Part shown: positions 17,155 to 26,191 of the stretch, piece by piece | Numbering within the stretch: position 1 is the first letter of the stretch | Layout of the letters: every line of letters begins with the position of its first letter | Assembly (NCBI GenBank): GCA_014385025.1 | Contig: JACRTB010000008.1 | Coordinates: 1-64,000 of the forward strand | Direction of reading: 5' to 3' | DNA: 64,000 bases | Source of the DNA: Yanshouia hominis | Lineage (GTDB): Bacteria > Bacillota > Clostridia > Oscillospirales > Ruminococcaceae | The notes under the pieces: generated by a model | What the model was told of the DNA's origin: nothing | Database searches by the model: none | The model's input: only the letters and a program-made list of their open reading frames with translations | Translations under genes and position numbers: made by a program

Positions 17155-18615
17155 ATGAGTCAAGAGAAGAAAATCCGCGAGAAAAAGAAGCCGACCCTGC
17201 TGCATGCGGTGATTCCGCTGCTGGGCCTCCTGGTCTGCCTCGGCGGCGGATATGCCTACCTCAAGCTGCCCACACAGGTCTGCCTGCTGGCAGCAGCCGC
17301 CGTGGCGGCCGTTGTGGCATGGAGTCTCGGCTTGAGCTGGGATGATATGGTTGCCGGAATGACCGAAAAGGTCACCGCCTCTTTCGGATCGATCATGGTC
17401 ATGATCTGCGTCGGTGCGATGATCAGCAGCTGGATGTTTTCCGGCACCATCCCGATGATGATCTACTACGGCATCAAGCTGATTGACCCCCGCTTTCTGT
17501 TTGTGACCGGATTTTTGGTCTGCGCCATCATTTCGACCTTTACCGGAACCTCCTTCGGTTCGGCGGGCACCGCCGGCGTGGCGGTCATGGGCGTGGCGAT
17601 TGCCACCGGAGCGCCCCTTCCGATTACCGCGGGCGCGGTGATCTCGGGCGCGGTATTCGGCGACAAGCTCTCTCCCTTTTCGGATACCACCATGCTGGCT
17701 CCGATCGCGGCGGGCTGCGACATTTATGATCATATCAGGCATATGTTCTATACCACCGGCTGCGCAACGATTCTGTCGCTGATCGTCTACGGCGTGGTGG
17801 GCTTCACCCTGCCTGCTTCCTCGATCAGCAGCCCCGAGCTGGTTTCCCAGATGCTTGGCACGCTGGAGTCCATGTTCCATTTTAACCTTCTGCTTCTGCT
17901 TCCGCCGGTCATCGTTCTGCTCGGCGCGTTTCTGCGCAAGCCGACCGTACCGGTGATGCTCTTCGCGTCGGTGCTGTCCATCATCATGGGCTGCGTTTTC
18001 CAGGGCTTCCCGTTTAAGACGGCCGCCGCCGCCTTTTACAGCGGATTCAACGTCAGCATGGTGCCGGGGGTCGATCCCTCCACTGTGATTCCGCAGATCA
18101 ACACTCTGCTTAACCGTGGCGGACTCATGGGCATGATGAGCACCATTCTGCTGATTTTCTGCGCCTTCGCTTTCGGCGGAATCTACAGCAAGTCGGGCTG
18201 CATCCAAGTCATTCTGGAGAAGATCGCGGGCTGCATCCGCAGTGTCGGCAGTCTCATTGCTTCGACCGTCGTTTCGACCATCTTTATGAGCATCGTGACC
18301 GGCAGCTCCTATCTTGCGATTCTGGTGCCCGGCGAGATGTTCAGCGAGCCGTTCGAGCGTTTTGGCCTGCATAAGAAAAACCTTTCCCGCACCCTCGAGG
18401 ACGCCGGCACCTGCGTGGTCCCGCTTGTCCCGTGGGCGGTGGCCGGAACCTACATGGCGACCACCCTCGGCGTTCCCACCGTGCAGTACCTGCCCTGGGC
18501 GGTGCTCTGCTACGGCAGCTTCCTCTTCGCGCTTCTGTTCGGCTTCACCGGCTGGACCATCAAGATGGCGGACGGAACCCCGTTCAACGCCTCCCGGAAG
18601 GCCGCGTCGAAATAG
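17155..18615 (+). CDS. NhaC-family Na+/H+ antiporter (or related amino-acid/ion antiporter)
   Basis: 486 residues with about eleven hydrophobic segments and a basic cytosolic N-terminus (residues 1-13). The family signature GDKLSPFSDTTMLAPIAAG is near residues 168-186, and the STFTGTSFGSAGT half-helix motif near 120 is typical of NhaC/ArsB-type antiporters. Related proteins exchange malate/lactate or other substrates, so the coupling substrate is not fixed by sequence. Its operon partner is an ATC-hydrolase-like enzyme, which hints at amino-acid or thiazoline substrate handling. A strong terminator follows. Confidence 0.85.
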   Translation: MSQEKKIREKKKPTLLHAVIPLLGLLVCLGGGYAYLKLPTQVCLLAAAAVAAVVAWSLGLSWDDMVAGMTEKVTASFGSIMVMICVGAMISSWMFSGTIPMMIYYGIKLIDPRFLFVTGFLVCAIISTFTGTSFGSAGTAGVAVMGVAIATGAPLPITAGAVISGAVFGDKLSPFSDTTMLAPIAAGCDIYDHIRHMFYTTGCATILSLIVYGVVGFTLPASSISSPELVSQMLGTLESMFHFNLLLLLPPVIVLLGAFLRKPTVPVMLFASVLSIIMGCVFQGFPFKTAAAAFYSGFNVSMVPGVDPSTVIPQINTLLNRGGLMGMMSTILLIFCAFAFGGIYSKSGCIQVILEKIAGCIRSVGSLIASTVVSTIFMSIVTGSSYLAILVPGEMFSEPFERFGLHKKNLSRTLEDAGTCVVPLVPWAVAGTYMATTLGVPTVQYLPWAVLCYGSFLFALLFGFTGWTIKMADGTPFNASRKAASK

Positions 18616-18630
18616 AGGGGATTCAGTAAA

Positions 18631-18682
18631 AGGGGAGCTTGCGGCAAAATTTCCATTTTGCCGCAAGCTCCCCTATTTTTAT
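18631..18682 (+). terminator. Terminator after nhaC
   Basis: A perfect 20-bp stem (18631-18650 with 18655-18674), TTCC loop and a following ATTTTTAT. It is a strong intrinsic terminator and could also act on the opposite strand. Confidence 0.88.
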
Positions 18683-18798
18683 GCGCTTTTGCCGCACTGA
18701 AAACAATACCGCGGAAGGGGCCTTCCCTTGCTTTTTTGATGCGCCAAAGGACAGACGGCATTTTTGTGAAATGCAAACCTTTTTTCTCTTTTATTTCT

Positions 18799-18828
18799 TT
18801 GGCTTTGGCGGGAACGTTTTGTTATACT
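18799..18828 (+). promoter_or_regulatory. Promoter of a decayed small gene
   Basis: TTGGCT (18799-18804), an 18-nt spacer and TATACT (18823-18828), followed 40 bases later by an ATG with a GGGAGG ribosome site. Confidence 0.5.
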
Positions 18829-18869
18829 GAAACCGGACGAAGCAATGCCGCATGTTGGGAGGATGTAAT

Positions 18870-19167
18870 ATGATGAAAAAAGCCTTTGCCTGCCTTGCCG
18901 TCATTCTGATTTTCCGCGCCTGCCCGCAAGTTCGTTCAGAACCAGAAAATTTTTGAGGACGTGGAGGTCCCCGATCTGTCTGAAGCGGCGCCGGCACAGG
19001 CCGGGCCGGAAACAGGGCCCGGGCCGAAGGCTGCTTTTTCCTCCAAGGAAGAACCGGCGGCGAAAAGCCTTTGCTGTCCCGACGGGCGCTGCGGCGGTGC
19101 ATCCCTTTTCGTGCGGGGACTCTACCCCGATCAGCGGCGGCCCCGGTCTCTATTTCAAAAATCCTGA
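18870..19167 (+). pseudogene. Small exported-protein gene broken by a frameshift
   Basis: From the ATG at 18870 (GGGAGG site 7 bases upstream) the reading is MMKKAFACLAVILIFRACPQ, a signal-peptide-like start, but it stops after 28 codons. The frame one base over continues without a stop from about 18920 (RKFVQNQKIFEDVEVPDL onward) to a TGA at 19165. Removing one C from the CCC run near 18921 would join them into a protein of about 98 residues. The product is unknown; it is exported or membrane-attached if functional. Nothing else is recognisable between 18.7 and 19.26 kb. Confidence 0.45.
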
Positions 19168-19262
19168 CAACGAACATCCGGGCGTCATTTCAGCACCATA
19201 TTGTCTGACGGAACTGTTTTATCGGATGAGAATTATTTATGGGGATATGCCTCACAAAGCTC

Positions 19263-19291
19263 TTGACAGAGCGGGAGGGTTCTGCTAAACT
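19263..19291 (+). promoter_or_regulatory. Promoter of the infC operon
   Basis: A consensus TTGACA (19263-19268), exactly 17 bases, and TAAACT (19286-19291). The transcript would carry a leader of about 160 nt before infC. Confidence 0.85.
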
Positions 19292-19459
19292 ATATCAGTA
19301 CAACAAAGCAGAACGCTTTCGTTCTCACCTGTGCGCGCATGAGCGCACATGGTCAATAGGGTTTGCGCCGGCCGCGGGGCCGGACGGACCGGATTGATAT
19401 CGGGTGTGGAAGGAAGAATTCTGCGCCCATTTTTTTGTTAGGTATGGAGGTGCTTTGAC
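19292..19459 (+). promoter_or_regulatory. infC-rpmI-rplT leader (L20-type attenuator candidate)
   Basis: A structured GC-rich leader that ends in a hairpin (GGGTGT at 19402-19407 with GCGCCC at 19423-19428, including two G-U pairs) followed by eight T residues (about 19430-19437). This arrangement, a terminator just before the infC ribosome site, is what the L20 autoregulatory leader of Firmicutes looks like. In those systems L20 binding to the leader promotes premature termination. The L20-binding fold itself was not modelled. Confidence 0.6.
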
Positions 19460-19981
19460 ATTAGCGTGAAGGAACTGCTCATCAACGAGGATATCAGGGA
19501 CAAGGAGGTTCGGGTGATCGCGGCGGACGGAAGCCAGCTCGGCGTCATGGATACCCGTGAGGCACAGCGGCTTTCGATCGAGCAGAATCTCGATCTGGTG
19601 AAAATTGCCCCGCAGGCCACTCCGCCGGTTTGCCGGATCATGGATTACGGCAAGTACCGCTTTGAACAGGCCAAACGGGAAAAAGAAGCCAAGAAAAACC
19701 AAAAGGTGATCGAAATTAAAGAGATCCGCCTTTCGCTGAACATCGATATCGGCGACCTGAACACCAAGGTCAAGCAGGCGACCAAGTTCCTTCAGGAGGG
19801 CAACAAGCTCAAGGTGTCGATCCGCTTCCGCGGACGCGAGATGGCCCATCCCGAGATCGGGCATGAGGTCATGAGGAAATTCACCGAAGCGGTTGCCGAA
19901 CATGGCGTTGTGGAAAAGCCGCCAAAGCTCGAAGGACGCCATATGCTGATGTTTATCGCAGCAAAACAACCTGCAAAGTAA
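19460..19981 (+). CDS. infC: Translation initiation factor IF-3 (AUU start)
   Basis: 173 residues. IF-3 binds the 30S subunit, blocks premature 50S joining and checks start codons. The protein is typical: KELLINEDIRDKEVRVI at the start, DLVKIAPQATPPVCRIMDYGKY in the N-domain, then the lysine-rich linker and C-domain. The start is taken as ATT at 19460, because GGAGG at 19446-19450 is nine bases upstream of it and 15 bases from the GTG at 19466. An AUU start is the known autoregulatory feature of infC in both E. coli and Bacillus. It is the first gene of the infC-rpmI-rplT operon. Confidence 0.93.
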   Translation: MSVKELLINEDIRDKEVRVIAADGSQLGVMDTREAQRLSIEQNLDLVKIAPQATPPVCRIMDYGKYRFEQAKREKEAKKNQKVIEIKEIRLSLNIDIGDLNTKVKQATKFLQEGNKLKVSIRFRGREMAHPEIGHEVMRKFTEAVAEHGVVEKPPKLEGRHMLMFIAAKQPAK

Positions 19982-20006
19982 TATTTTGATTTGGGAGGAA
20001 CCATAA

Positions 20007-20204
20007 ATGCCGAAGATCAAAACCCATTCGGGCGCCAAAAAGCGCTTCAATCTGACCAAGAACGGGAAGGTCAAGCGCGCCCACGCCTTCAAGAGCCATA
20101 TCCTGACCAAGAAGGACACCAAGCGCACCCGCAACCTGCGTAAGAATACCATGGCCGACAAGACCAACGTCAAGGCCATCAAGCTGATGATCCCCTACAA
20201 ATAA
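20007..20204 (+). CDS. rpmI: Large ribosomal subunit protein bL35
   Basis: 65 residues, the normal length. [19 protein letters not shown] opening and [12 protein letters not shown] are characteristic. Very basic, part of the 50S subunit. It is preceded by GGGAGG and lies between infC and rplT, the conserved order. Expression is probably set by the upstream leader. Confidence 0.97.
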   Translation: MPKIKTHSGAKKRFNLTKNGKVKRAHAFKSHILTKKDTKRTRNLRKNTMADKTNVKAIKLMIPYK

Positions 20205-20252
20205 GCTGTCCGAACGTCCAACCTGAAAACAAACCCAACGGAGGTATAAAAT

Positions 20253-20606
20253 ATGGCTCGTGTTAAGGGCGCTATGATGACCAGAAAGCGCAGAAAGAAA
20301 GTATTGAAGCTCGCCAAGGGCTATTTTGGAGCGAAGAGCAGACTGTTCCGCGTCGCCAAGGAAGCGGTCATGAAGTCCGGCCAGTATGCTTATATCGGCA
20401 GAAAGCAGAAGAAAAGAAACTTCCGTCAGCTGTGGATCACCCGTATCTCCGCCGGCTGCCGCGCCAACGGCGTGAATTACTCCACCTTCATGAACGGCCT
20501 GAAGAAGGCGGGCGTTGAGCTCAACCGCAAGATGCTCTCCGAGATCGCCATTGCCGATCCCGCGGCGTTTACCGCGCTGGTCGAGCGCGCCAAGGCTGCT
20601 CTCTAA
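20253..20606 (+). CDS. rplT: Large ribosomal subunit protein bL20
   Basis: 117 residues, the usual length. [20 protein letters not shown] opening, then the [20 protein letters not shown] helix and the globular C-terminus with [14 protein letters not shown]20 is an early 23S-binding assembly protein and, in Firmicutes, the repressor of this operon through its leader. GGAGG lies upstream of the ATG. Confidence 0.97.
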   Translation: MARVKGAMMTRKRRKKVLKLAKGYFGAKSRLFRVAKEAVMKSGQYAYIGRKQKKRNFRQLWITRISAGCRANGVNYSTFMNGLKKAGVELNRKMLSEIAIADPAAFTALVERAKAAL

Positions 20607-20614
20607 ACCATCAA

Positions 20615-20646
20615 AAACGTCCGGCTGATCTTCAGACCGGACGTTT
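20615..20646 (+). terminator. Hairpin after rplT
   Basis: AAACGTCCGG (20615-20624) pairs with CCGGACGTTT (20637-20646), and an inner CTGA/TCAG extends the stem around a short loop. It starts eight bases after the rplT stop. Only a short T-run is inside the 3' arm, so it may be a moderate terminator. Confidence 0.6.
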
Positions 20647-20681
20647 GTGCTAATCGGATATCGGCCAAAAGCGGAGGAACT

Positions 20682-21494
20682 ATGCGGCAGATTACCTCAA
20701 AAGATAATCCGAACATCAAGGAATATGTCCGGCTCTGCGGCTCCAGAAAGAGCCGAACCGAGAGCGGATGCTTTGTGCTTGAGGGAATGCGGCTGGTCTG
20801 TGACGCGCATCAGAGCGGCGTGCGGATCGGCCTGCTTCTCGTGACGGAAGAAGGAATGGCCCGCCTTGGGGAACGCTTTGCGGCGCTGTCGGACGCGGCC
20901 GGTGAGACGGTTCTGATCGACCGCAGGATCGCGGGACAGATCGCGCAGACCAAGACGCCGCAGGGGGTCTTTGCGGTCTGCGAGGGGGCGCTTTGGCGCG
21001 GGGAGCCCTCCTCCCCGCCCGCGCTGGGGCGGGGCGCGCTGCTGCTCTGCTCTCTGCAGGACCCGGGCAACGTCGGCACCATCATCCGCTCGGCCGAGGC
21101 CTTCGGCCTGTCGGCGGTGCTGATGAGCGCGGACTGTCCCGATCCCGCCTCCCCCAAGGTTCTGCGGGCCTCGATGGGGGCGGCGCTGCGGCTTCCGCTT
21201 TACCGCTGCCCCGATCCCGCCGAAACGGTCGGGAGGCTGCGCGAAGCAGGGATTCCGGTCTTTGCCGCCGCGCTGGGCGAACGGAGCGCCCCGGTCGGAG
21301 AGGTTTCGCTGCGAGGCGCGGTGGTTGCTGTCGGCAATGAGGGCGCCGGGCTTTCGGAGGAATTCTGCGCCCGCTGTGACCGGCGTGTAATTCTGCCGAT
21401 CGCACCGGGAAGTGAATCCCTGAACGCCGCGATGGCGGCTTCCATCTTTGCGTGGGAGCTTTCCCGCGCCGCGAGAGGGGAGGAGAACCGGTGA
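20682..21494 (+). CDS. TrmH/SpoU-family rRNA or tRNA 2'-O-methyltransferase
   Basis: 270 residues. The N-terminal substrate-binding domain begins SKDNPNIKEYVRL. The SPOUT methyltransferase knot has the three family motifs: LQDPGNVGTIIRSAEAFG (about residues 125-142), AVGNEGAGLSEE (about 212-223) and LPIAPGSESLNAAMAASI (about 233-250). It methylates a ribose 2'-OH with SAM. The exact target (23S or tRNA) cannot be read from sequence; RlmB-type is common at this location. It overlaps dprA by four bases. Confidence 0.9.
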   Translation: MRQITSKDNPNIKEYVRLCGSRKSRTESGCFVLEGMRLVCDAHQSGVRIGLLLVTEEGMARLGERFAALSDAAGETVLIDRRIAGQIAQTKTPQGVFAVCEGALWRGEPSSPPALGRGALLLCSLQDPGNVGTIIRSAEAFGLSAVLMSADCPDPASPKVLRASMGAALRLPLYRCPDPAETVGRLREAGIPVFAAALGERSAPVGEVSLRGAVVAVGNEGAGLSEEFCARCDRRVILPIAPGSESLNAAMAASIFAWELSRAARGEENR

Positions 21495-22732
21495 ATTCAC
21501 GCCACCAAAGGGATCAGGCCGCTCGATGGTTGCTGCTTCAGCAGCTCTTCGGAATCGGAACCCACCGCGCGCACCTGCTCTGTGAGCGGTACGGAGATGC
21601 CGCGGAGGTCTTTTCGCTCACCCGCGGGCGGCTGGAAGAGGATGCGTTTTTCTCCCCGGAGGAACGCGGGCGGCTCCTTTCTCCCGATTTTTCTCAGGCG
21701 GAGGCGGAAGTGCTGCTGGCCGAACAGTCCGGCGCGGTGCTGCTGACCCCCGACTCTCCGGAATATCCCGAGAGTCTGCGCAATATCCATTCGATGCCGA
21801 TGGTTCTTTACGCGGTGGGGGACCTTTCTCTCCTAAACGGGCATTACCCCATCGCCATGGTCGGCAGCCGCAGCCCGAATGAATACGGACGGGCCGCTGC
21901 GAAGAAACTAGCCGGTGAGGTTGCCGCGCTCGGCGGAGTGGTGGTCAGCGGGCTGGCCATCGGTACCGACGCCCTCTGCCATGCGGCCGCGCTCGAAGCA
22001 AACGGAAAGACGATCGCATTTTTGGCGGCGGGACTCGATTTCGATTATCCCCGCACGAACCGCGCGCTGCGGAAGCTGATTGAGCGGTTTGGACTGGTGC
22101 TCACCGAATATTCCTTTGGCTCTCCGGCGCTCGGAGCGCATTTTCCGGTGCGCAACCGCCTGATCGCGGGTCTTTCGATGGCGACGGTGGTGATTCAGTG
22201 CCGGGCGCACAGCGGAACCATGCTCACCGCCGGTCACGCGCTGAGCCAGGGGCGCGATCTCTTTGCGGTGCCGGACAGCATCTTTTCCGCGATGGACGGT
22301 GCCAACAGCCTGCTGGCGCAGGGCGCGGAGCCCGCGCTTTCCGGCGAGCAGATTCTGCTGCGCTATCCCGAGATTTACGGCTACCCGCTCGACGCGCCGA
22401 ATCCTCCCGCCTCGTCTCCGGCGCCGCCCGCCGCGCAGAAAGCCGTCCCTGCCGCCCGGCGGGAAGGGACGGCGCCCGGGCAGTCCGCCGAGCGGCAAGC
22501 CATCTCCGTTTCCCCTCGGGAAGAGGCGGCGCCCGCGCCGCCCGCGTATCTTTCGGGCGAACAGGCAAAGGTGTATGCCGCCCTTGCCGCAGGGCCTCAG
22601 CCAGTCGACCTGCTCTGTGAGCGGTGCGGGCTGGCGGCGGGAGCTCTCCTTGCGATTCTGACCCAGCTCGAGCTGTTCGGGCTGGTCCGGCTGCTCCCCG
22701 GCCGGATGGTGGAAACCGTCCGGCGGTCATGA
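21491..22732 (+). CDS. dprA: DNA-processing protein DprA
   Basis: 413 residues from the GTG at 21491, which overlaps the preceding stop (GTGA) and has GGGGAGGAG upstream. The Rossmann-like domain shows MVGSRSPNEYGR (about 123-134), SGLAIGTDALCHAAAL, the FPVRNRLIAGLS segment (Phe218 on) and SGTMLTAGHALSQGRDLFAVP. DprA loads RecA on incoming single-stranded DNA. A proline/alanine-rich linker (about 300-350) leads to a C-terminal winged helix. Small departures from consensus (VIQCRAHSG for the usual VVEA...SG; PDS for PG) leave the fold clear. It lies beside topA, the conserved order. Confidence 0.95.
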   Translation: MNSRHQRDQAARWLLLQQLFGIGTHRAHLLCERYGDAAEVFSLTRGRLEEDAFFSPEERGRLLSPDFSQAEAEVLLAEQSGAVLLTPDSPEYPESLRNIHSMPMVLYAVGDLSLLNGHYPIAMVGSRSPNEYGRAAAKKLAGEVAALGGVVVSGLAIGTDALCHAAALEANGKTIAFLAAGLDFDYPRTNRALRKLIERFGLVLTEYSFGSPALGAHFPVRNRLIAGLSMATVVIQCRAHSGTMLTAGHALSQGRDLFAVPDSIFSAMDGANSLLAQGAEPALSGEQILLRYPEIYGYPLDAPNPPASSPAPPAAQKAVPAARREGTAPGQSAERQAISVSPREEAAPAPPAYLSGEQAKVYAALAAGPQPVDLLCERCGLAAGALLAILTQLELFGLVRLLPGRMVETVRRS

Positions 22733-22765
22733 TATTTTTTGGAAAGTTGAACAGGTGAATTGCTT

Positions 22766-24871
22766 ATGTCGAAACTAGTCATCGTGGAGTCCCCCGCCAA
22801 GGCGAAGACCATCCAGAAGTATCTGGGGAAGAACTATTCGGTCATCGCTTCGATGGGGCATATCCGCGACCTGCCCAAGTCGAAGTTCGGCGTGGACGTC
22901 GAACACGGCTTTGCTCCCCAATATCAGGAGATCAAGGGGAAAGAGGAGCTGATTTCCGAGCTGAAGTCGGCGGCCAGGAAGGCCGACACCGTCTATCTCG
23001 CGACCGACCCGGACCGCGAGGGAGAGGCGATTTCCTGGCATCTGGCCCAGATGCTCGGCCTCGCTCTGGATCAGCCCAACCGCGTGACCTTCAACGAGAT
23101 CACCAAGAGCGGAATCAAGAACGGGATGGACGCCCCGCGTGAGATTGACCTTGATCTCGTCAATGCCCAGCAGACCCGCCGCCTTTTTGACCGGATTGTG
23201 GGATATAAGCTCTCCCCCTTTCTTTGGAAGAAGGTGCGCCGGGGCCTTTCCGCCGGGCGGGTGCAGTCGGTTGCCGTGCGCCTGATTGTCGACCGGGAGG
23301 AGCAGATCAGAGCATTTGTCCCGGAGGAATACTGGACGGTTGACGCCAAGCTTCAGACCGGATCTCCCAAAAAGGCCTTCGACGTGCGCCTTGCCCTGAA
23401 AAACGGAGAGAAAATCGACCTCAGGAACAAGGCGCAGGCGGACGAGGTGCTGGAATCGGTTCGAGGGACCGAATGGACTGTGGCGAATGTCAAGAAGAGC
23501 ATCCGCCGCCGTTCTCCCGCGCCGCCCTTTATCACCTCCACCCTCCAGCAGGAGGCCTCGCGCAAGCTCGGCTTTCAGGCGCGGCGGACGATGAAGATCG
23601 CCCAGGAGCTTTATGAGGGCATTGAGCTTGAAGGACAAGGCGCGGTCGGTCTGATCACCTACATGAGAACCGACTCGCTGCGCATTTCGGATGAGGCCGC
23701 CGCCGAGGCGGAGGAATTGATCCGCTCGAACTATTCGAAGGACTACCTTCCCCCATCCCGCCGGGCGTATAGGTCCCGCTCGGGCGCGCAGGATGCCCAT
23801 GAGGCGATCCGGCCCACCATGCCCAAGCTCACTCCCGAGGAGGCGAGGGGCAGCCTGACCGCCGAGCAGTACAAGCTCTACAAGCTGATCTGGTCGCGGT
23901 TCATCGCCAGCCAGATGGCCAACGCCCTGCTCGATACGATGTCGGTCGATATCGCCGCCGGGGAATACACCTTCCGCGCGTCGGGCTACCACGTCAAGTT
24001 TGACGGCTTCACCATCCTCTATGAGGAGAGCCGCGATGAGGAGGGGGAGAAATCCACCGCCCTGCCGCCGCTCGAGGCCGGACAGAAGCTTGATCTCGCC
24101 AAGGTTGAGGGCAACCAGCACTTTACCCAGCCACCCGCCCGTTACACCGAGGCTTCTCTGATCAAATCGCTCGAGGAAAACGGCATCGGACGCCCGTCAA
24201 CCTATGCGCCGACCATTTCGACCATTCTCGACCGCGGCTATGTCGAGCGGAATCAGAAGCAGCTGGTTCCCACCCCTTTGGGAGAGACGGTCAACAAGCT
24301 GCTCAAGGACCAGTTCAAGAAGATTGTCGATGTAAAATTCACCGCCGGCATGGAGCACGAGCTCGATCAGGTCGAGGCGGGGCAGACCAACTGGGCGCAG
24401 ATGGTTGGCAGCTTCTACGACGATTTTATGAAGACCCTCGAAACGGCCGAGAAGGAAATGGAAGGGGTCCGGGTCAAGGTTCCCGACGAGGAAACCGATA
24501 TCGTCTGCGAGCTCTGCGGACGAAAGATGGTGATTAAGTCCGGCCGCTTTGGAAAGTTTCTGGCCTGTCCCGGCTATCCCGAATGCAAAAACACCAAGAA
24601 GATTGTGCAGGAAACCGGCGGTATCTGCCCGGTCTGCGGCGGCAAGGTGGTCACGAAAAAATCCAAGAAGGGGCGCAGCTTCTACGGCTGCGACAACTAC
24701 CCCAACTGCACCTTTGTGACGTGGGATAAGCCGCTGACCGAGACCTGCCCCAAGTGCGCCTCCACCCTCTTTAAGAAGGCGGGCCGCTCGGGCGTCATCC
24801 ATTGCCTGAAGGAGGGCTGCGGCTATGAGCGGGCCGCGGAGCCGAAAAACCAGAAGGAAGACGGGGAATGA
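22766..24871 (+). CDS. topA: DNA topoisomerase I
   Basis: 701 residues from the ATG at 22766, giving the standard MSKLVIVESPAKAKTI start. An in-frame TTG lies six bases earlier. The toprim domain has HIRDLP and TDPDREGEAISWHL. The active tyrosine lies in ITYMRTDS (Tyr299). Three C-terminal zinc-ribbon repeats are visible: CELCGRKMV with CPGYPEC, CPVCGGKVV with CDNYPNC, and CPKCAS with CLKEGC. It relaxes negative supercoils through a 5'-phosphotyrosine. The stop overlaps trmFO by four bases. Confidence 0.97.
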   Translation: MSKLVIVESPAKAKTIQKYLGKNYSVIASMGHIRDLPKSKFGVDVEHGFAPQYQEIKGKEELISELKSAARKADTVYLATDPDREGEAISWHLAQMLGLALDQPNRVTFNEITKSGIKNGMDAPREIDLDLVNAQQTRRLFDRIVGYKLSPFLWKKVRRGLSAGRVQSVAVRLIVDREEQIRAFVPEEYWTVDAKLQTGSPKKAFDVRLALKNGEKIDLRNKAQADEVLESVRGTEWTVANVKKSIRRRSPAPPFITSTLQQEASRKLGFQARRTMKIAQELYEGIELEGQGAVGLITYMRTDSLRISDEAAAEAEELIRSNYSKDYLPPSRRAYRSRSGAQDAHEAIRPTMPKLTPEEARGSLTAEQYKLYKLIWSRFIASQMANALLDTMSVDIAAGEYTFRASGYHVKFDGFTILYEESRDEEGEKSTALPPLEAGQKLDLAKVEGNQHFTQPPARYTEASLIKSLEENGIGRPSTYAPTISTILDRGYVERNQKQLVPTPLGETVNKLLKDQFKKIVDVKFTAGMEHELDQVEAGQTNWAQMVGSFYDDFMKTLETAEKEMEGVRVKVPDEETDIVCELCGRKMVIKSGRFGKFLACPGYPECKNTKKIVQETGGICPVCGGKVVTKKSKKGRSFYGCDNYPNCTFVTWDKPLTETCPKCASTLFKKAGRSGVIHCLKEGCGYERAAEPKNQKEDGE

Positions 24872-26190
24872 GAGCGGCGGTGATCGGTGCCGGCCTTGCC
24901 GGATGCGAGGCCGCGTGGGCGCTGGCCGAACGGGGCGTTTCGGTCACGCTGCATGAAATGAAGCCGCAGAAATATTCCCCGGCGCACAAAAAGCCCGGAT
25001 TTGCAGAGCTGGTCTGCTCCAATTCGCTCAAGGCGGACCGCCTCGGCTCGGCGGCGGGGCTTTTGAAGGCGGAGATGGAGGCAATGGGCTCGCTGACCAT
25101 CCGTACCGCGCGGGAATGCGCCGTCCCGGCGGGCGGGGCGCTCGCCGTCGATCGGGACGAGTTTTCCGAACGGATTACCAAGGCGGTCCTCGCGCACCCC
25201 GGGATTACAGTGGAATACGGCGAGTGCGTCGGAGTCCCGGCCGAGGGGCCGGTCGTTGTCGCCACCGGGCCGCTGACCTCCGACGCGCTCTGCGCCGAGA
25301 TCACCCGGCTGACCGGGGCCGAGCGTCTGAGCTTTTATGACGCCGCCGCGCCGATCGTCACCTTCGAGTCGGTGGACATGCAGAAGGCCTTCTTTGCCGC
25401 CCGCTACGGCCGCGGGGAGGATGACTATATCAACTGCCCGATGAACCGGGAGCAGTATGAGGCGTTTCACGAGGCGCTGGTCGGCGCCGAGCGTGTTCCG
25501 CTGCACGATTTTGAGAAGCTCACCGTCTACGAGGGGTGTATGCCGGTCGAGGTGCTGGCCGCCAGAGGAAAGGACGCGATCCGCTACGGCCCCTTAAAGC
25601 CGGTCGGCCTCACCGACCCGGCCACCGGACGCCGCCCTTGGGCGGTGGTGCAGCTTCGGGCCGAAAACCGCGAGGGGACCCTTTACAACCTTGTGGGATT
25701 CCAGACCAATCTCAGGTTTGGGGAACAGAAGCGGGTCTTTTCGATGATTCCGGGGCTGGAGCACGCGGTATTTGCCCGCTATGGGGTGATGCACCGCAAC
25801 ACCTTCCTTGATTCGCCGCGGCTTCTCGACGCGCGGATGCGTCTGCGCGCCCTGCCGCGCGTCCGCTTTGCCGGGCAGATCACCGGGGTGGAGGGCTACA
25901 TCGAATCGGCGATGAGCGGCATCTACGCCGGAATTGACCTCGCGCGTGAGCTGAAGGGAGAGGCTCCGCTTGTTCTGCCGCCTGTCACCATGAGCGGCGC
26001 GCTGCTGCGGCATGTCTGTGATTCCGGCGTCAAGGATTTCCAGCCGATGGGCTGCAATATGGGGATTCTGCCCCCGCTGGAGGAGAAAATCCGCGATAAG
26101 CAGGCGCGTTATCTGGCGCTTGCCGAGCGTTCCATGAAGGCGATGGAGGCGCTGCCGCTTTCGCCCATTTTAGATCCGGGAGGGAACTGA
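24868..26190 (+). CDS. trmFO: Methylenetetrahydrofolate-tRNA-(uracil-5-)-methyltransferase TrmFO
   Basis: 440 residues. The FAD-binding GAGLAGCEAAWALAERG opens the protein, followed by HEMKPQKYSPAH and FAELVCSNSLKAD, both TrmFO signatures. The C-terminal PMGCNMGILPPLE and DKQARYLALAERS are also typical. It makes m5U54 in tRNA with methylene-tetrahydrofolate and FAD. Overlap with topA (ATGA) indicates coupling. Confidence 0.96.
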   Translation: MRAAVIGAGLAGCEAAWALAERGVSVTLHEMKPQKYSPAHKKPGFAELVCSNSLKADRLGSAAGLLKAEMEAMGSLTIRTARECAVPAGGALAVDRDEFSERITKAVLAHPGITVEYGECVGVPAEGPVVVATGPLTSDALCAEITRLTGAERLSFYDAAAPIVTFESVDMQKAFFAARYGRGEDDYINCPMNREQYEAFHEALVGAERVPLHDFEKLTVYEGCMPVEVLAARGKDAIRYGPLKPVGLTDPATGRRPWAVVQLRAENREGTLYNLVGFQTNLRFGEQKRVFSMIPGLEHAVFARYGVMHRNTFLDSPRLLDARMRLRALPRVRFAGQITGVEGYIESAMSGIYAGIDLARELKGEAPLVLPPVTMSGALLRHVCDSGVKDFQPMGCNMGILPPLEEKIRDKQARYLALAERSMKAMEALPLSPILDPGGN

Positions 26191-26191
26191 T

